A DNA stretch of 64,000 nt from an uncultured Syntrophobacterales bacterium. GTDB taxonomy: Bacteria; Desulfobacterota; Syntrophia; Syntrophales; UBA5619. The DNA lies in NCBI GenBank assembly GCA_903928915.1, contig CAIYSL010000098.1, forward strand, positions 186,033 through 250,032. Direction: 5' to 3'. Position numbers and translations under genes: made by a program. Shown one piece after another: positions 26,456-34,460 of this stretch. Position 1 is the first letter of the stretch, and every line of letters starts with the position of its first letter. Below the pieces are notes generated by a model. It was not told the origin of the DNA, made no database searches, and saw only the letters and a list, made by a program, of their open reading frames with translations.

Positions 26456-26484
26456 TTGACAGCGGGGCGCCACACCTGTATATA
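26456..26484 (+). promoter_or_regulatory. Near-perfect sigma-70 promoter for the 26491 RNA
   Basis: TTGACA (26456-26461), exactly 17 bases, then TATATA (26479-26484). It is one of the best promoter matches in the window and no start codon with a ribosome site follows until 26669. Confidence 0.75.
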
Positions 26485-26490
26485 CAGACC

Positions 26491-26642
26491 GCTGAAAAAC
26501 CGCGATCCTGACTTCGAGGCATCACTTTTCCAGCGACAGGCGGTTTACACAACACCTGCGAGGAAGGCCCCGGGCTCACCTCAAGGGAGACGACGAACTG
26601 AGTGCGAGGTTTGATCTCCTGCGGTCAAACCTCGTTTTTTTT
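26491..26642 (+). ncRNA. Candidate small RNA, or attenuator leader of the aspA-hydF operon
   Basis: A predicted transcript of about 150 bases runs from the consensus promoter at 26456 to a strong terminator: stem CGAGGTTTGA (26605-26614) with TCAAACCTCG (26625-26634), then eight T. Within it AAACCGC pairs with GCGGTTT around an internal region, so it is structured. There is no open frame with a ribosome site. I do not recognise the family; size would fit 6S RNA or another housekeeping or regulatory RNA. Alternatively, since the terminator ends 26 bases before the aspA-like start, it may be a terminator-controlled leader for the hydrogenase-maturation genes. The remainder of the 325-base gap (26344-26455) shows nothing clear. 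Confidence 0.6.
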
Positions 26643-26668
26643 GACGGCCGCGAAGGGTTCAACCGCTG

Positions 26669-28114
26669 ATGGAAACGGTCACCACACGAACGGAAGCGGA
26701 CCTCCTCGGCCCCCGGGAGGTCCCGGCAGAGGTCTACTGGGGCATCCATACCGCCCGCGCCCTCGACAATTTCCCCTTGAGCGGCCGGCCAGTCCGTCCG
26801 ACCCTGATCCGGGCGCTCGCATCCGTCAAGAAAGCCTGCGCCGCCGCCAATACCGAACTCGGCTACCTCCCGGCAACGAAGGGCGAGGCGATCATCGCCG
26901 CCGGCGCCGAGGTTGCCGCCGGGGCCCTCTGCGACCAGTTTCCCGTCGATGCCCTCCAGGGGGGCGCGGGCACCTCCACGAACATGAACGTCAACGAGGT
27001 AATCGCCAACCGGGCCATCGAAATCCTCGGCGGGCGGAAGGGCGACTACCGTCTCGTCGACCCCCTCGACGACGTGAACCTCCACCAGTCGACGAACGAC
27101 GTCTACCCGACGGCGCTCAAGGTCGCTGCCATCGCGGGCCTCCGTGAGCTCGGCCGGACCGTCGCCGGCCTCCAGGGGGCCTTCCAGGAAAAGGAGAAGG
27201 CCTTCGGCAGCATCGTGACGATCGGCAGGACCGAGCTCCAGGAGGCGGTGCCGATGACCCTGGGGGCCCAGTTTGCCGGATTCAGCGAGGCCTTCTCCCG
27301 CGACCGGTGGCGGACCGCCAAGTGCGAGGAGCGGCTCCGCGTCGTGAACCTCGGCGGCACGGCGATCGGGACGGGGCTTGCAGCACCGCGGGACTACATC
27401 TTCCTCGTCATCGAGAAGCTCCGCGAGACTACGGGGATGGGGCTGTCCCGGGGGGAAAACCTTACCGGCGAGACGGCCAACGCCGACCCCTTCGTCGAGG
27501 TGTCGGGGATCCTGAAGGCGCACGCCGCGAACCTCGTCAAGATCGCAGGAGACCTGCGGCTGCTCAACTTCACCGGGGAGATCCGCCTCCCCCCGCTCCA
27601 GGCCGGCTCGTCGATCATGCCGGGCAAGGTCAACCCGGTCCTGGCCGAGGCGATCATCCAGACGGGGCTCCGCGCGATGGCGGACGACATGCTGATCGCC
27701 GACGCCGCCAGCCGCGGAACCTTGCAGATCAACGAGTTCCTCCCACTGATCGCCGACGCGTTCCTGGAAGAGGTCGAACTCCTCGCGGCGGCGGGCCCGC
27801 TCCTGGCTGCCTACGTCCGGGGGTTGACCGCCGACGAAGCGCGCTGCCGGGCGCTGTTCGACGCGAGCCCGATGATCGTCACGGCGCTGGTGCCGCTCAT
27901 CGGCTACGAGCGGGCCACCGAGCTGATCAGGGAATACCACGCCGGGGCGGGCGATGCCAGTCGCCCCCCGGGGGGGGACGCCGCGGCGGCAGCCACCATC
28001 CGCATCTTTCTGGAGGCGAGGCTGGGGAAGAAGCTGATCGACGAGGTCCTCTCCGCCTACCGCCTCACCGCACTGGGATACCGAAAAGATGGATACGACA
28101 CCGAAGGGGAATAG
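26669..28114 (+). CDS. aspA: Aspartate ammonia-lyase (fumarase/aspartase superfamily) linked to hydF
   Basis: 481-residue enzyme, expected to convert L-aspartate to fumarate and ammonia. The superfamily signature is complete as GSSIMPGKVNPVLAEA near residue 312, with QGGAGTSTNMNVNEVIANRA and DVNLHQSTNDVYPTAL as the other two active-site segments. Start MTEADLLGPREVPAEVYWG-like text resembles bacterial aspartases more than FumC. The last 26 bases overlap the hydF start, so the two are translated together. Aspartase-like genes are known beside hyd maturation genes in anaerobes, where a role in supplying ammonia or an intermediate for H-cluster assembly has been suggested. Confidence 0.85.
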   Translation: METVTTRTEADLLGPREVPAEVYWGIHTARALDNFPLSGRPVRPTLIRALASVKKACAAANTELGYLPATKGEAIIAAGAEVAAGALCDQFPVDALQGGAGTSTNMNVNEVIANRAIEILGGRKGDYRLVDPLDDVNLHQSTNDVYPTALKVAAIAGLRELGRTVAGLQGAFQEKEKAFGSIVTIGRTELQEAVPMTLGAQFAGFSEAFSRDRWRTAKCEERLRVVNLGGTAIGTGLAAPRDYIFLVIEKLRETTGMGLSRGENLTGETANADPFVEVSGILKAHAANLVKIAGDLRLLNFTGEIRLPPLQAGSSIMPGKVNPVLAEAIIQTGLRAMADDMLIADAASRGTLQINEFLPLIADAFLEEVELLAAAGPLLAAYVRGLTADEARCRALFDASPMIVTALVPLIGYERATELIREYHAGAGDASRPPGGDAAAAATIRIFLEARLGKKLIDEVLSAYRLTALGYRKDGYDTEGE

Positions 28115-29372
28115 GCTCCACATCGCCATCTTCGGACGGACGAATGTGGGCAAATCGAGCCTCCTGAACTACCTGATCGGCCAGGAGATCGCCATCACCT
28201 CCCCCGTGGCGGGGACCACGACCGACGTGGTGGAGAAGGCGGCCGAGCTCCTGCCGCTCGGTCCGGTCCTGTTCCTGGACACGGCGGGCCTCGACGACGC
28301 CTCCGAGCTGGCCGCCGCCCGCCTGCGGAAAACGGCGCGGATCTTCGACCGCGCCGACTGCATCCTCCTGGTCACCGAGGCGGAGGTCTGGAGCGGCTAC
28401 GAGGAGTCGGTCCTCGGCGAGGCCAGGCAGCGGAAGATCCCGGTCTTGGCCGTGGTCAACAAGACCGACCTGGCGGCCCCCTCCCCCGCGTACGTGAAGC
28501 GACTGGCAGCGCTCACCGGGGCGGACGGGGAAGCAGCCGGGCGGGTCGTTACCCTCTCGAGCATCGACCCTGCCGGCAGGGAGGCCGCGCTGGAAGCCCT
28601 CAAGCGCCATCTGCTCGAGATGGCGCCCGACGCATTCATCGAGACGCCCCCCCTGGTGGGCGACCTCCTGCCGGCCGGAGGGCTGGCGGTCCTGGTCGTC
28701 CCGATCGACCTCCAGGCGCCGAAAGGCCGGCTCATCCTGCCGCAGGTCCAGACGATCCGCGACGCCCTCGACAACGACGCCGCGGCCTTGATCGTCAAGG
28801 AGCGCGAGCTGGCGGCCGCGCTGGCCCTCCTCAACCGGCGGCCCGACGTGGCCGTCTGCGACTCCCAGGCGATCCTGAAGGTCGCCGCCGACGTACCCCC
28901 GGAGATCCCCTGCACCACCTTCTCGGTCCTCTTCGCCCGGCAGAAGGGGGACCTGGCCACAGCGGCGGCCGGGGCAGCGGTGATCGAGACCCTCAGGCCG
29001 GGAGACAAGGTCCTCGTCGCCGAGGCCTGCAGCCACCACCCGCTCCAGGACGACATCGGGAGGGTCAAGATCCCCCGGTGGCTCCGCCAGTACGTGGGCG
29101 GCGAACTGACGGTCGACGTCACGGCGGGGCGCGACTACCCCGACAACGTCGGCGATTACCGGCTGATCATCCACTGCGGCGGCTGCATGCTGACCAGGCG
29201 GGAGATGCTGACCCGCCTCCAGAAGGCCCGGAGCGCCGGGGTGGCCGTCACCAACTACGGCCTGGCCATCTCCTTCACCCAGGGGGTGATTAGAAGGGTG
29301 CTCGGCCCGTTCCCGGCGGCGCTGACGGCGTTCGAGCGGAAGACGGCGGAGCTGAAGAAAGGGAGGGGATAG
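28089..29372 (+). CDS. hydF: [FeFe]-hydrogenase H-cluster maturation GTPase HydF
   Basis: 427-residue scaffold on which the 2Fe subcluster is assembled before transfer to the hydrogenase. An Era/TrmE-like GTPase domain occupies the N-terminal ~170 residues (P-loop GRTNVGKSS at 16-24, G3 DTAG, G4 NKTD). The C-terminal cluster-binding domain has the conserved Cys/His set: ACSHHPLQDD and IHCGGCML, the HCxxC motif. Length is normal. It overlaps the aspA-like gene and is 5 bases ahead of the TM1266-type gene. Confidence 0.96.
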   Translation: MDTTPKGNRLHIAIFGRTNVGKSSLLNYLIGQEIAITSPVAGTTTDVVEKAAELLPLGPVLFLDTAGLDDASELAAARLRKTARIFDRADCILLVTEAEVWSGYEESVLGEARQRKIPVLAVVNKTDLAAPSPAYVKRLAALTGADGEAAGRVVTLSSIDPAGREAALEALKRHLLEMAPDAFIETPPLVGDLLPAGGLAVLVVPIDLQAPKGRLILPQVQTIRDALDNDAAALIVKERELAAALALLNRRPDVAVCDSQAILKVAADVPPEIPCTTFSVLFARQKGDLATAAAGAAVIETLRPGDKVLVAEACSHHPLQDDIGRVKIPRWLRQYVGGELTVDVTAGRDYPDNVGDYRLIIHCGGCMLTRREMLTRLQKARSAGVAVTNYGLAISFTQGVIRRVLGPFPAALTAFERKTAELKKGRG

Positions 29373-29377
29373 GCACC

Positions 29378-29638
29378 ATGGACACCCCCAGGGACAAACG
29401 GATCGGTACGATCACGATCATCATCACCAACCGGGCCTCCCAGGCCGCCCGCGTCAACGCGATCCTCGGCGACTACGGCGACGCCGTCATCGGACGGATG
29501 GGGCTCCCCTATCCCGCCCGGGGGCTCCACATCATCGCGCTCATCGTCCACGCCTCCACCGACGCGATCGGTGCGCTGACCGGGAAGCTCGGGGCGCTGG
29601 ACGGTGTCGAGGTCAAATCGGCCCTGACGCGGGCCTGA
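29378..29638 (+). CDS. TM1266-family iron-only hydrogenase system regulator
   Basis: 86-residue ferredoxin-like (ACT/NikR-type) protein: RIGTITIIITNRASQAARVN at the start, GRMGLPYPARGLHIIALIVH in the middle. Proteins of this kind are regularly encoded among hydE, hydF and hydG genes and are called putative regulators of the [FeFe] hydrogenase system, though no mechanism is proven. It lies between hydF and hydG, 5 and 24 bases from each, so it belongs to the same transcript. Confidence 0.88.
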   Translation: MDTPRDKRIGTITIIITNRASQAARVNAILGDYGDAVIGRMGLPYPARGLHIIALIVHASTDAIGALTGKLGALDGVEVKSALTRA

Positions 29639-29662
29639 GAAAGGCAGGAAGCAGAATAGAAG

Positions 29663-31066
29663 ATGGACGAAACCAAGGATTTCATCGACGACGGCAAGAT
29701 CGAGGCGCTCCTCGCGGCGGCCGCCCGTCCGGAACGGCAGCGGACCGAGGAGATCATCGCCAAGGCCCGGGAACTGAAGGGGCTTACCCCTGCGGAGACC
29801 GCGGTCCTGCTGATGACCGAGGACGGGGAGTTGATCGAACGGATCCAGGCGGCGGCCCGAGAGATCAAACAGGCGATCTACGGGAACCGTCTCGTGCTGT
29901 TTGCCCCGCTGTACATCGCCAACCACTGCTCCAACGACTGTCTGTACTGCGGGTTTCGCCGGAGCAACGGGGAGCTGACCCGGGTCGCCCTGACGATGGA
30001 CCAGATCGCGAGCGAGGTCGGGGTCCTGGAACGGGAGGGGCACAAGCGCCTCCTGATGCTCTGCGGCGAGCACCCGAACCGCTCCAGCCTGGACTACTTC
30101 GTCGAGGCGATCGAGACGGCCTACGCCGTCCGGACGGACAAGGACGGGGAGATCCGGCGGATCAACGTGGAGATCGCGCCGCTCGACGTCGACGGGTTCA
30201 GGCGGCTCAAGGCGACCAAGATCGGGACCTACGTCCTGTTCCAGGAAACCTACCACCACGAGACCTACCGGCGGATGCACCCGAGCGGCCCGAAGGCCGA
30301 CTTTGCCTGGCGCGTCACGGCGATGCACCGGGCGCAGGAGGGGGGGATCGACGACGTGGGGATCGGGGCCCTGTTCGGGCTGTACGACTACCGGTACGAG
30401 GTCCTGGGGCTGCTCTGCCACGCCCTGCAGCTCGAGCAGGACTGCGGGGTCGGCCCCCACACGATCTCGATCCCGCGGCTCCAGCCCGCCCTGAACGCGC
30501 CGGCCGCGGTCTCCCCGCCGCACCCGGTGAGCGACGGAGAGTTCAAGAAGCTGGTGGCGATCCTGCGCCTCGCCGTCCCCTACACGGGGATCATCCTGAC
30601 GACCCGCGAGACGCCTGAGCTGCGCAACGATGTGTTCAACCTCGGGGTGTCTCAGATCAGCGCCGGTTCCCGGACCAACCCCGGGGGGTACAAGAGCGAT
30701 TCCAGCGCGCAGTTCCGGGCGGCGCAATTCAACCTCGGCGACACCCGGACCCCCGACGAGGTGATCCACGACATCACCCTGATGGGGCACATCCCGAGCT
30801 TCTGCACCGCCTGCTACCGCCTCGGCCGGACCGGCCAGGACTTCATGGAGCTGGCCAAGCCCGGGCTGATCCAGAAGTTCTGCCGGACCAACGCGATTTT
30901 GACCTTCAAGGAGTACCTCCTCGACTACGCCTCGCCGGAGACGCGCGCCGCCGGAGACGACCTGATCGCCCGGCTCGTGGCGGAGACGCCGTCGGCGAAG
31001 CTGCGCGGAACCCTGACCGAACGGCTCGGCCGGATGGAGGCCGGGCAGCGGGACCTGTACGTGTAA
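29663..31066 (+). CDS. hydG: [FeFe]-hydrogenase maturase HydG (radical SAM tyrosine lyase)
   Basis: 467-residue radical SAM enzyme that cleaves tyrosine to give the CO and CN ligands of the H-cluster. The SAM cluster motif is Cys89-x3-Cys93-x2-Cys96 (NHCSNDCLYCGF). The C-terminal auxiliary cluster motif CTACYRLGRTGQDFMEL with a further Cys about 22 residues on is intact, which separates HydG from the related ThiH and NosL. GAAGGC...AAGATGG gives a weak but usual ribosome site. HydE and the hydrogenase itself are not in this window. Confidence 0.96.
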   Translation: MDETKDFIDDGKIEALLAAAARPERQRTEEIIAKARELKGLTPAETAVLLMTEDGELIERIQAAAREIKQAIYGNRLVLFAPLYIANHCSNDCLYCGFRRSNGELTRVALTMDQIASEVGVLEREGHKRLLMLCGEHPNRSSLDYFVEAIETAYAVRTDKDGEIRRINVEIAPLDVDGFRRLKATKIGTYVLFQETYHHETYRRMHPSGPKADFAWRVTAMHRAQEGGIDDVGIGALFGLYDYRYEVLGLLCHALQLEQDCGVGPHTISIPRLQPALNAPAAVSPPHPVSDGEFKKLVAILRLAVPYTGIILTTRETPELRNDVFNLGVSQISAGSRTNPGGYKSDSSAQFRAAQFNLGDTRTPDEVIHDITLMGHIPSFCTACYRLGRTGQDFMELAKPGLIQKFCRTNAILTFKEYLLDYASPETRAAGDDLIARLVAETPSAKLRGTLTERLGRMEAGQRDLYV

Positions 31067-31110
31067 GGCACCCAGCAGCGGGACGGCGTTCGGCGAGCGG
31101 TCTAATTATC

Positions 31111-31139
31111 TTGACAGGAGGAAACCGTCTCTATATACT
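31111..31139 (+). promoter_or_regulatory. Consensus promoter of the response-regulator gene
   Basis: TTGACA (31111-31116), 17 bases, TATACT (31134-31139). The start codon is 170 bases downstream, so a leader of about 160 bases is expected. Confidence 0.75.
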
Positions 31140-31140
31140 C

Positions 31141-31308
31141 CGCGCACCGCCAACAGGTCCTGGGAAGTGTGCGCCCGGTGAGCGGATGCGCAAAGCACCC
31201 ACCGGGTCGCGTTGAGGAACGGAAATCCGCGGCCCTGAGGCGTCAGACCCGAGGCGGGAATGATCCGCGACCGGGAATACGCCCATCTCCGGAGCAGAAG
31301 AGACGCAC
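31141..31308 (+). other. Structured 5' leader of the response-regulator gene
   Basis: Three nested or consecutive pairings can be seen: GCGCAC with GTGCGC near the 5' end, then CCCGGTG with CACCGGG enclosing a GCGCAAAGC loop, then CCGCGG-type pairings further on. No start codon with a ribosome site lies in it. The CGCAAAGC octamer recalls part of the GEMM (cyclic dinucleotide) riboswitch core, but the other conserved core elements are missing, so no riboswitch call is made. Confidence 0.4.
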
Positions 31309-32226
31309 ATGAAAGTCTTGATCGCAGAAGACGATCCGGCCAGCAACGCCCTCGTGAAGAACCTGCTGTTTCGGTGGGGATTCGATGTCGTCACGACCTT
31401 CGACGGCACGGAGGCCCTGAAGGCGCTCCGGGAGAAGGATGCCCCGCAGATCGTCATCATGGACTGGATGATGCCCGGGATCGACGGGCTGGAGGTGTGC
31501 CGGCGGCTCCGGGAGGATGAGAAGGGCGGCGACCTGTACACCTATGTGATCATGCTCACCGCCAAGGGCGAGAAGCAGGATGTGGTCAGTGGCATCGACG
31601 CCGGGGCCGACGACTACATCGTCAAACCTTTCGACAAGGAGGAGTTGCGGGCACGCATCCGCACGGGCCAGCGGATCATCGAGCTGCAGACGGCGCTCCG
31701 CGCGGCGAACCGAAAACTCCTGCTGCTGTCGCGCCTGGACCCGCTGACCGGCGCGCTGAGCCGGAGCGCCATTCTCGACGACCTGGACCTGGCCATCTAC
31801 CGCTCCCGGCGCGAAAAACTGCCGCTCAGCATTTCCCTGATCGACGTGGACGGTCTCAAGAAGATCAACGAGCGGAGCGGACGCCTCGCCGGCGACCGGG
31901 TGCTCCAGGAAATAGTCCGGAGAACCACCGCCTGTATGCGGAGGACCGACTGTTTCGGCCGCTACGAAAGCGACTCCTTCCTGGTCGTCCTGCCCGCGGT
32001 GAACCGGGCAACCGGCATGGACATCTGCCAGCGGGTCCGGGATGCCATCGCCGGCCGGGAGGTCGGCACGGACGGCCACGAACTCTCCGTCACGGTAAGC
32101 CAATGCCTGACCGTCTGGGACGGCAACGCCACTGTCCAGGAATTCATCGCCGCGGCCGAGCAGACCCTGACGGCGACAAGAAGCGGCGGTCCGAACCGCA
32201 TCGAGTCACCGGCGCTCGCCCCATAA
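31309..32226 (+). CDS. Response regulator with degenerate GGDEF domain
   Basis: 305 residues. The N-terminal receiver is complete: acidic pair at Glu7/Asp8/Asp9, phosphoacceptor Asp52 in IVIMDWMMPG, and Lys106 in DDYIVKPF. The C-terminal half follows the diguanylate cyclase fold (DPLTGALSR near 144, LIDVDGLKKINERSGRLAGD near 178), but the signature loop that should read GGDEF is ESDSF at 220-224. Cyclase activity is therefore unlikely; it may bind GTP or act by protein contacts. No histidine kinase gene is adjacent. It has its own promoter and a hairpin terminator. Confidence 0.88.
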   Translation: MKVLIAEDDPASNALVKNLLFRWGFDVVTTFDGTEALKALREKDAPQIVIMDWMMPGIDGLEVCRRLREDEKGGDLYTYVIMLTAKGEKQDVVSGIDAGADDYIVKPFDKEELRARIRTGQRIIELQTALRAANRKLLLLSRLDPLTGALSRSAILDDLDLAIYRSRREKLPLSISLIDVDGLKKINERSGRLAGDRVLQEIVRRTTACMRRTDCFGRYESDSFLVVLPAVNRATGMDICQRVRDAIAGREVGTDGHELSVTVSQCLTVWDGNATVQEFIAAAEQTLTATRSGGPNRIESPALAP

Positions 32227-32258
32227 GAAACCCGCCCGAGATTCTCGGGCGGGTTTCT
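32226..32258 (+). terminator. Hairpin terminator after the response regulator
   Basis: AGAAACCCGCCCGAGA pairs with TCTCGGGCGGGTTTCT, one of the longest perfect hairpins in the window. Only a short TTT follows, but the stem itself is A-rich at the left and T-rich at the right and can act in both directions. Confidence 0.7.
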
Positions 32259-32349
32259 GGTTTCGCCAGGCCCTCGCACCGGGACGGCCGTCAGTCGCGC
32301 TCCCTTTCCGGTCCTCCCCCTCCCCGCGTTTCCGCCGGGCGGGGGCCCT

Positions 32350-33864
32350 TCATGGTACGCTCAGCCGCTCCCGATCACGGTACCGCCGCCACATCTGTTT
32401 TGCCACCGGCGTCAGCATCAAGAGCCCTGCGGCAATCAGCAGCGTCGCCGAAATCGGCCGGTCGAAGAAGGTCAGGAAACTGCCGCCGGAGCCGATCAGC
32501 GACTGCTGGAGGGTCTTCTCCAGCATCGGCCCCAGGATCATCGCCAGGATGAACGGCGCAGCCGGGAAGGCGAACTTGCGCAGAACATATCCCACGACCC
32601 CGAAAAACAGCATCATCCCCACGTCCCATGCCGAGTTGTTCACGCTGTAGGCCCCGATGATGCAGACCGCCACCACGATCGCCGCCAGGTACCGGTAGGG
32701 CACCCGCAGCACCCGCACCCAGAAGCCGATCAACGGAAGGTTGAGCCCCAGGAGCATGACGTTGCCGATGTACATCGAGGCGATCACCCCCCAGAAGATG
32801 TCCGGATGCTCCGTGAGGAGCAGGGGGCCCGGCCGGACGCCGTGCATCATCAGCGCGACGAAGATCATGGCGATCGACGCATTCCCGGGGATCCCCAGGG
32901 TCAACAGCGGGATGAACGAGGAGGTGGAGGCCGCGTTGTTGGCCGACTCGGGGGCGGCCACCCCCTCGATCGCCCCGTGACCGAACTCCTCGGGGTGCTT
33001 CGCGAGACGCTTCTCCACGGCGTAGGCGGCAAAGGAGCTGATGATCGCCCCGCCGCCGGGCAGCACCCCGATGAAGAACCCGAGGAGCGATCCCCGGAGC
33101 ACCGAACCCCAGGCCTTCCGCCAGTCGTCAGCGGTGGGGAGCAGCCCCTTCAGCGCCGTCTTGAAGATCTCCCGCTGCTCTACTTCCTCCAGGTTGCAGA
33201 GGATCTCGGCCAGGCCGAACATGCCCATGGCCATCACCACGAAATCGACCCCGTCCGTCAGCCGGTCGAACCCCAGCGTGAACCGGTGCGTTCCATCGAC
33301 CGGGTCGAGGCCGACGGTCCCGAACAGGAGACCGAGGGAGGCCATCATCAGCCCCTTCAGGATCGATTCCTCGGCGAGGTAGATCGCCATCATCAGGCCG
33401 AGAAAGACCAGACAGAAATACTCGGGCGGACCGAACTTCAACGCGAAGGAGGCCAGGGTCGGGGCCATGAAGGAGATGCCCAGCACGGCGAGCGACCCGG
33501 CGATGAACGACCCGATGGCCGACATCCCCAGGGCCGCGCCGGCCCTCCCCTTCCGGGCCAGCTTGTACCCGTCCAGGCAGGTGACTACCGAAGCGGCCTC
33601 CCCGGGGATGTTCAGGAGGATCGACGTGGTGGAGCCGCCGTACATGGCGCCGCAGAAGATCCCGGCAAGCATGATGACCGCGGAGACCGGCTGCATCTTC
33701 AGGGTCACGGGCAGCAGCAGCGCGATCGTCGCCGGAGGCCCGAGACCGGGCAGGACGCCGATCGCCGTTCCCAAAAGCGCGCCGATCGCACAGTAGAAAA
33801 GGTTCGACCAGGTAACGGCCACGGCGAACCCGCCGGCCATATTTTCGAATAACCCCATACCCAC
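32350..33864 (-). CDS. TTT-family transporter large permease (TctA)
   Basis: 504-residue integral membrane protein with about 11-12 helices. The family signature is near the N-terminus: GALLGTAIGVLPGLGPPATIALLLP, and again GVLPGGGAIISSFAAYAVEKR in the middle. It forms the secondary transporter with TctB, fed by a TctC binding protein; substrates are small carboxylates. The three genes are in order C-B-A and the B and A genes are 3 bases apart. It ends the eight-gene catabolic operon. Confidence 0.95.
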   Translation of the reverse strand: MGMGLFENMAGGFAVAVTWSNLFYCAIGALLGTAIGVLPGLGPPATIALLLPVTLKMQPVSAVIMLAGIFCGAMYGGSTTSILLNIPGEAASVVTCLDGYKLARKGRAGAALGMSAIGSFIAGSLAVLGISFMAPTLASFALKFGPPEYFCLVFLGLMMAIYLAEESILKGLMMASLGLLFGTVGLDPVDGTHRFTLGFDRLTDGVDFVVMAMGMFGLAEILCNLEEVEQREIFKTALKGLLPTADDWRKAWGSVLRGSLLGFFIGVLPGGGAIISSFAAYAVEKRLAKHPEEFGHGAIEGVAAPESANNAASTSSFIPLLTLGIPGNASIAMIFVALMMHGVRPGPLLLTEHPDIFWGVIASMYIGNVMLLGLNLPLIGFWVRVLRVPYRYLAAIVVAVCIIGAYSVNNSAWDVGMMLFFGVVGYVLRKFAFPAAPFILAMILGPMLEKTLQQSLIGSGGSFLTFFDRPISATLLIAAGLLMLTPVAKQMWRRYRDRERLSVP

Positions 33865-33867
33865 CCC

Positions 33868-34314
33868 TTACAAGAAGGTCAACAGCCCCGGAGGCAGTGT
33901 GACTCCCAGCAGCCGCGAGAACAGCAGATAGCTGGTCAGTGCCAGCCCCAGACTGACCGGGACCAGCACCCGCGGCTTCGTGTCCAGCACGTGCAGGACC
34001 ACGGCGGAAAGGACGGTGGTGGTCAGGACGTATCCCACCGTGTCGAGCGTCGCCACGTACAGGATGAGCGTCACGATGACGACGGCCGGCCCCCTGATCT
34101 TGCCGAAGGGCTGGCTCTCACCGGCCTGTCCCCGCCAGGCCTGCACGAGGAACAGGGCGGAGAGCGCCACCAGGATGACCCCGTCGATGAACGGGAAGAA
34201 GCCGGGTTTCGGCTCCGTCGGCACCCCCACCGTCAGCTTGACGGCGCCGATCACGAAGGCGATCCCGATTGCCGCAAAACAGAGCCCTACCGCCATTTCC
34301 CCGGGTTTGCGCAT
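33868..34314 (-). CDS. TTT-family transporter small permease (TctB)
   Basis: 148 residues with four hydrophobic segments, the usual TctB layout: GEMAVGLCFAAIGIAFVIGA, then FFPFIDGVILVALSALFLVQ, VVIVTLILYVATLDTVGYVL and the C-terminal VPVSLGLALTSYLLFSRLL. The motif GFFPF is typical. It is directly upstream of tctA and about 150 bases after tctC, separated by a stem-loop. Confidence 0.9.
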   Translation of the reverse strand: MRKPGEMAVGLCFAAIGIAFVIGAVKLTVGVPTEPKPGFFPFIDGVILVALSALFLVQAWRGQAGESQPFGKIRGPAVVIVTLILYVATLDTVGYVLTTTVLSAVVLHVLDTKPRVLVPVSLGLALTSYLLFSRLLGVTLPPGLLTFL

Positions 34315-34380
34315 ACTGCATCCTCACTGCACAGCCCGAAAAACGGATCCCGGAAGCGCGCAATTGAGATCATTCGCGGC

Positions 34381-34416
34381 ATCCTGTCCCCGCCGCGAAG
34401 CGAAGAGGAACAGGAT
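34381..34416 (-). repeat. Intercistronic stem-loop between tctC and tctB
   Basis: ATCCTGT (34381-34387) pairs with ACAGGAT (34410-34416) in the 146-base gap after the binding-protein gene. Such hairpins often protect the upstream message so that binding protein exceeds permease. No T tract follows. Confidence 0.4.
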
Positions 34417-34460
34417 CGAAGAATGTCCAGCGCGCCGAGGGATCACGATTTTCGGACATC

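Noticed and set aside
31141..31308. GEMM (cyclic-di-GMP or cGAMP) riboswitch
   Set aside because: Only a CGCAAAGC octamer fits; the upstream AGGGCAAACC-type core and tetraloop stem are missing.
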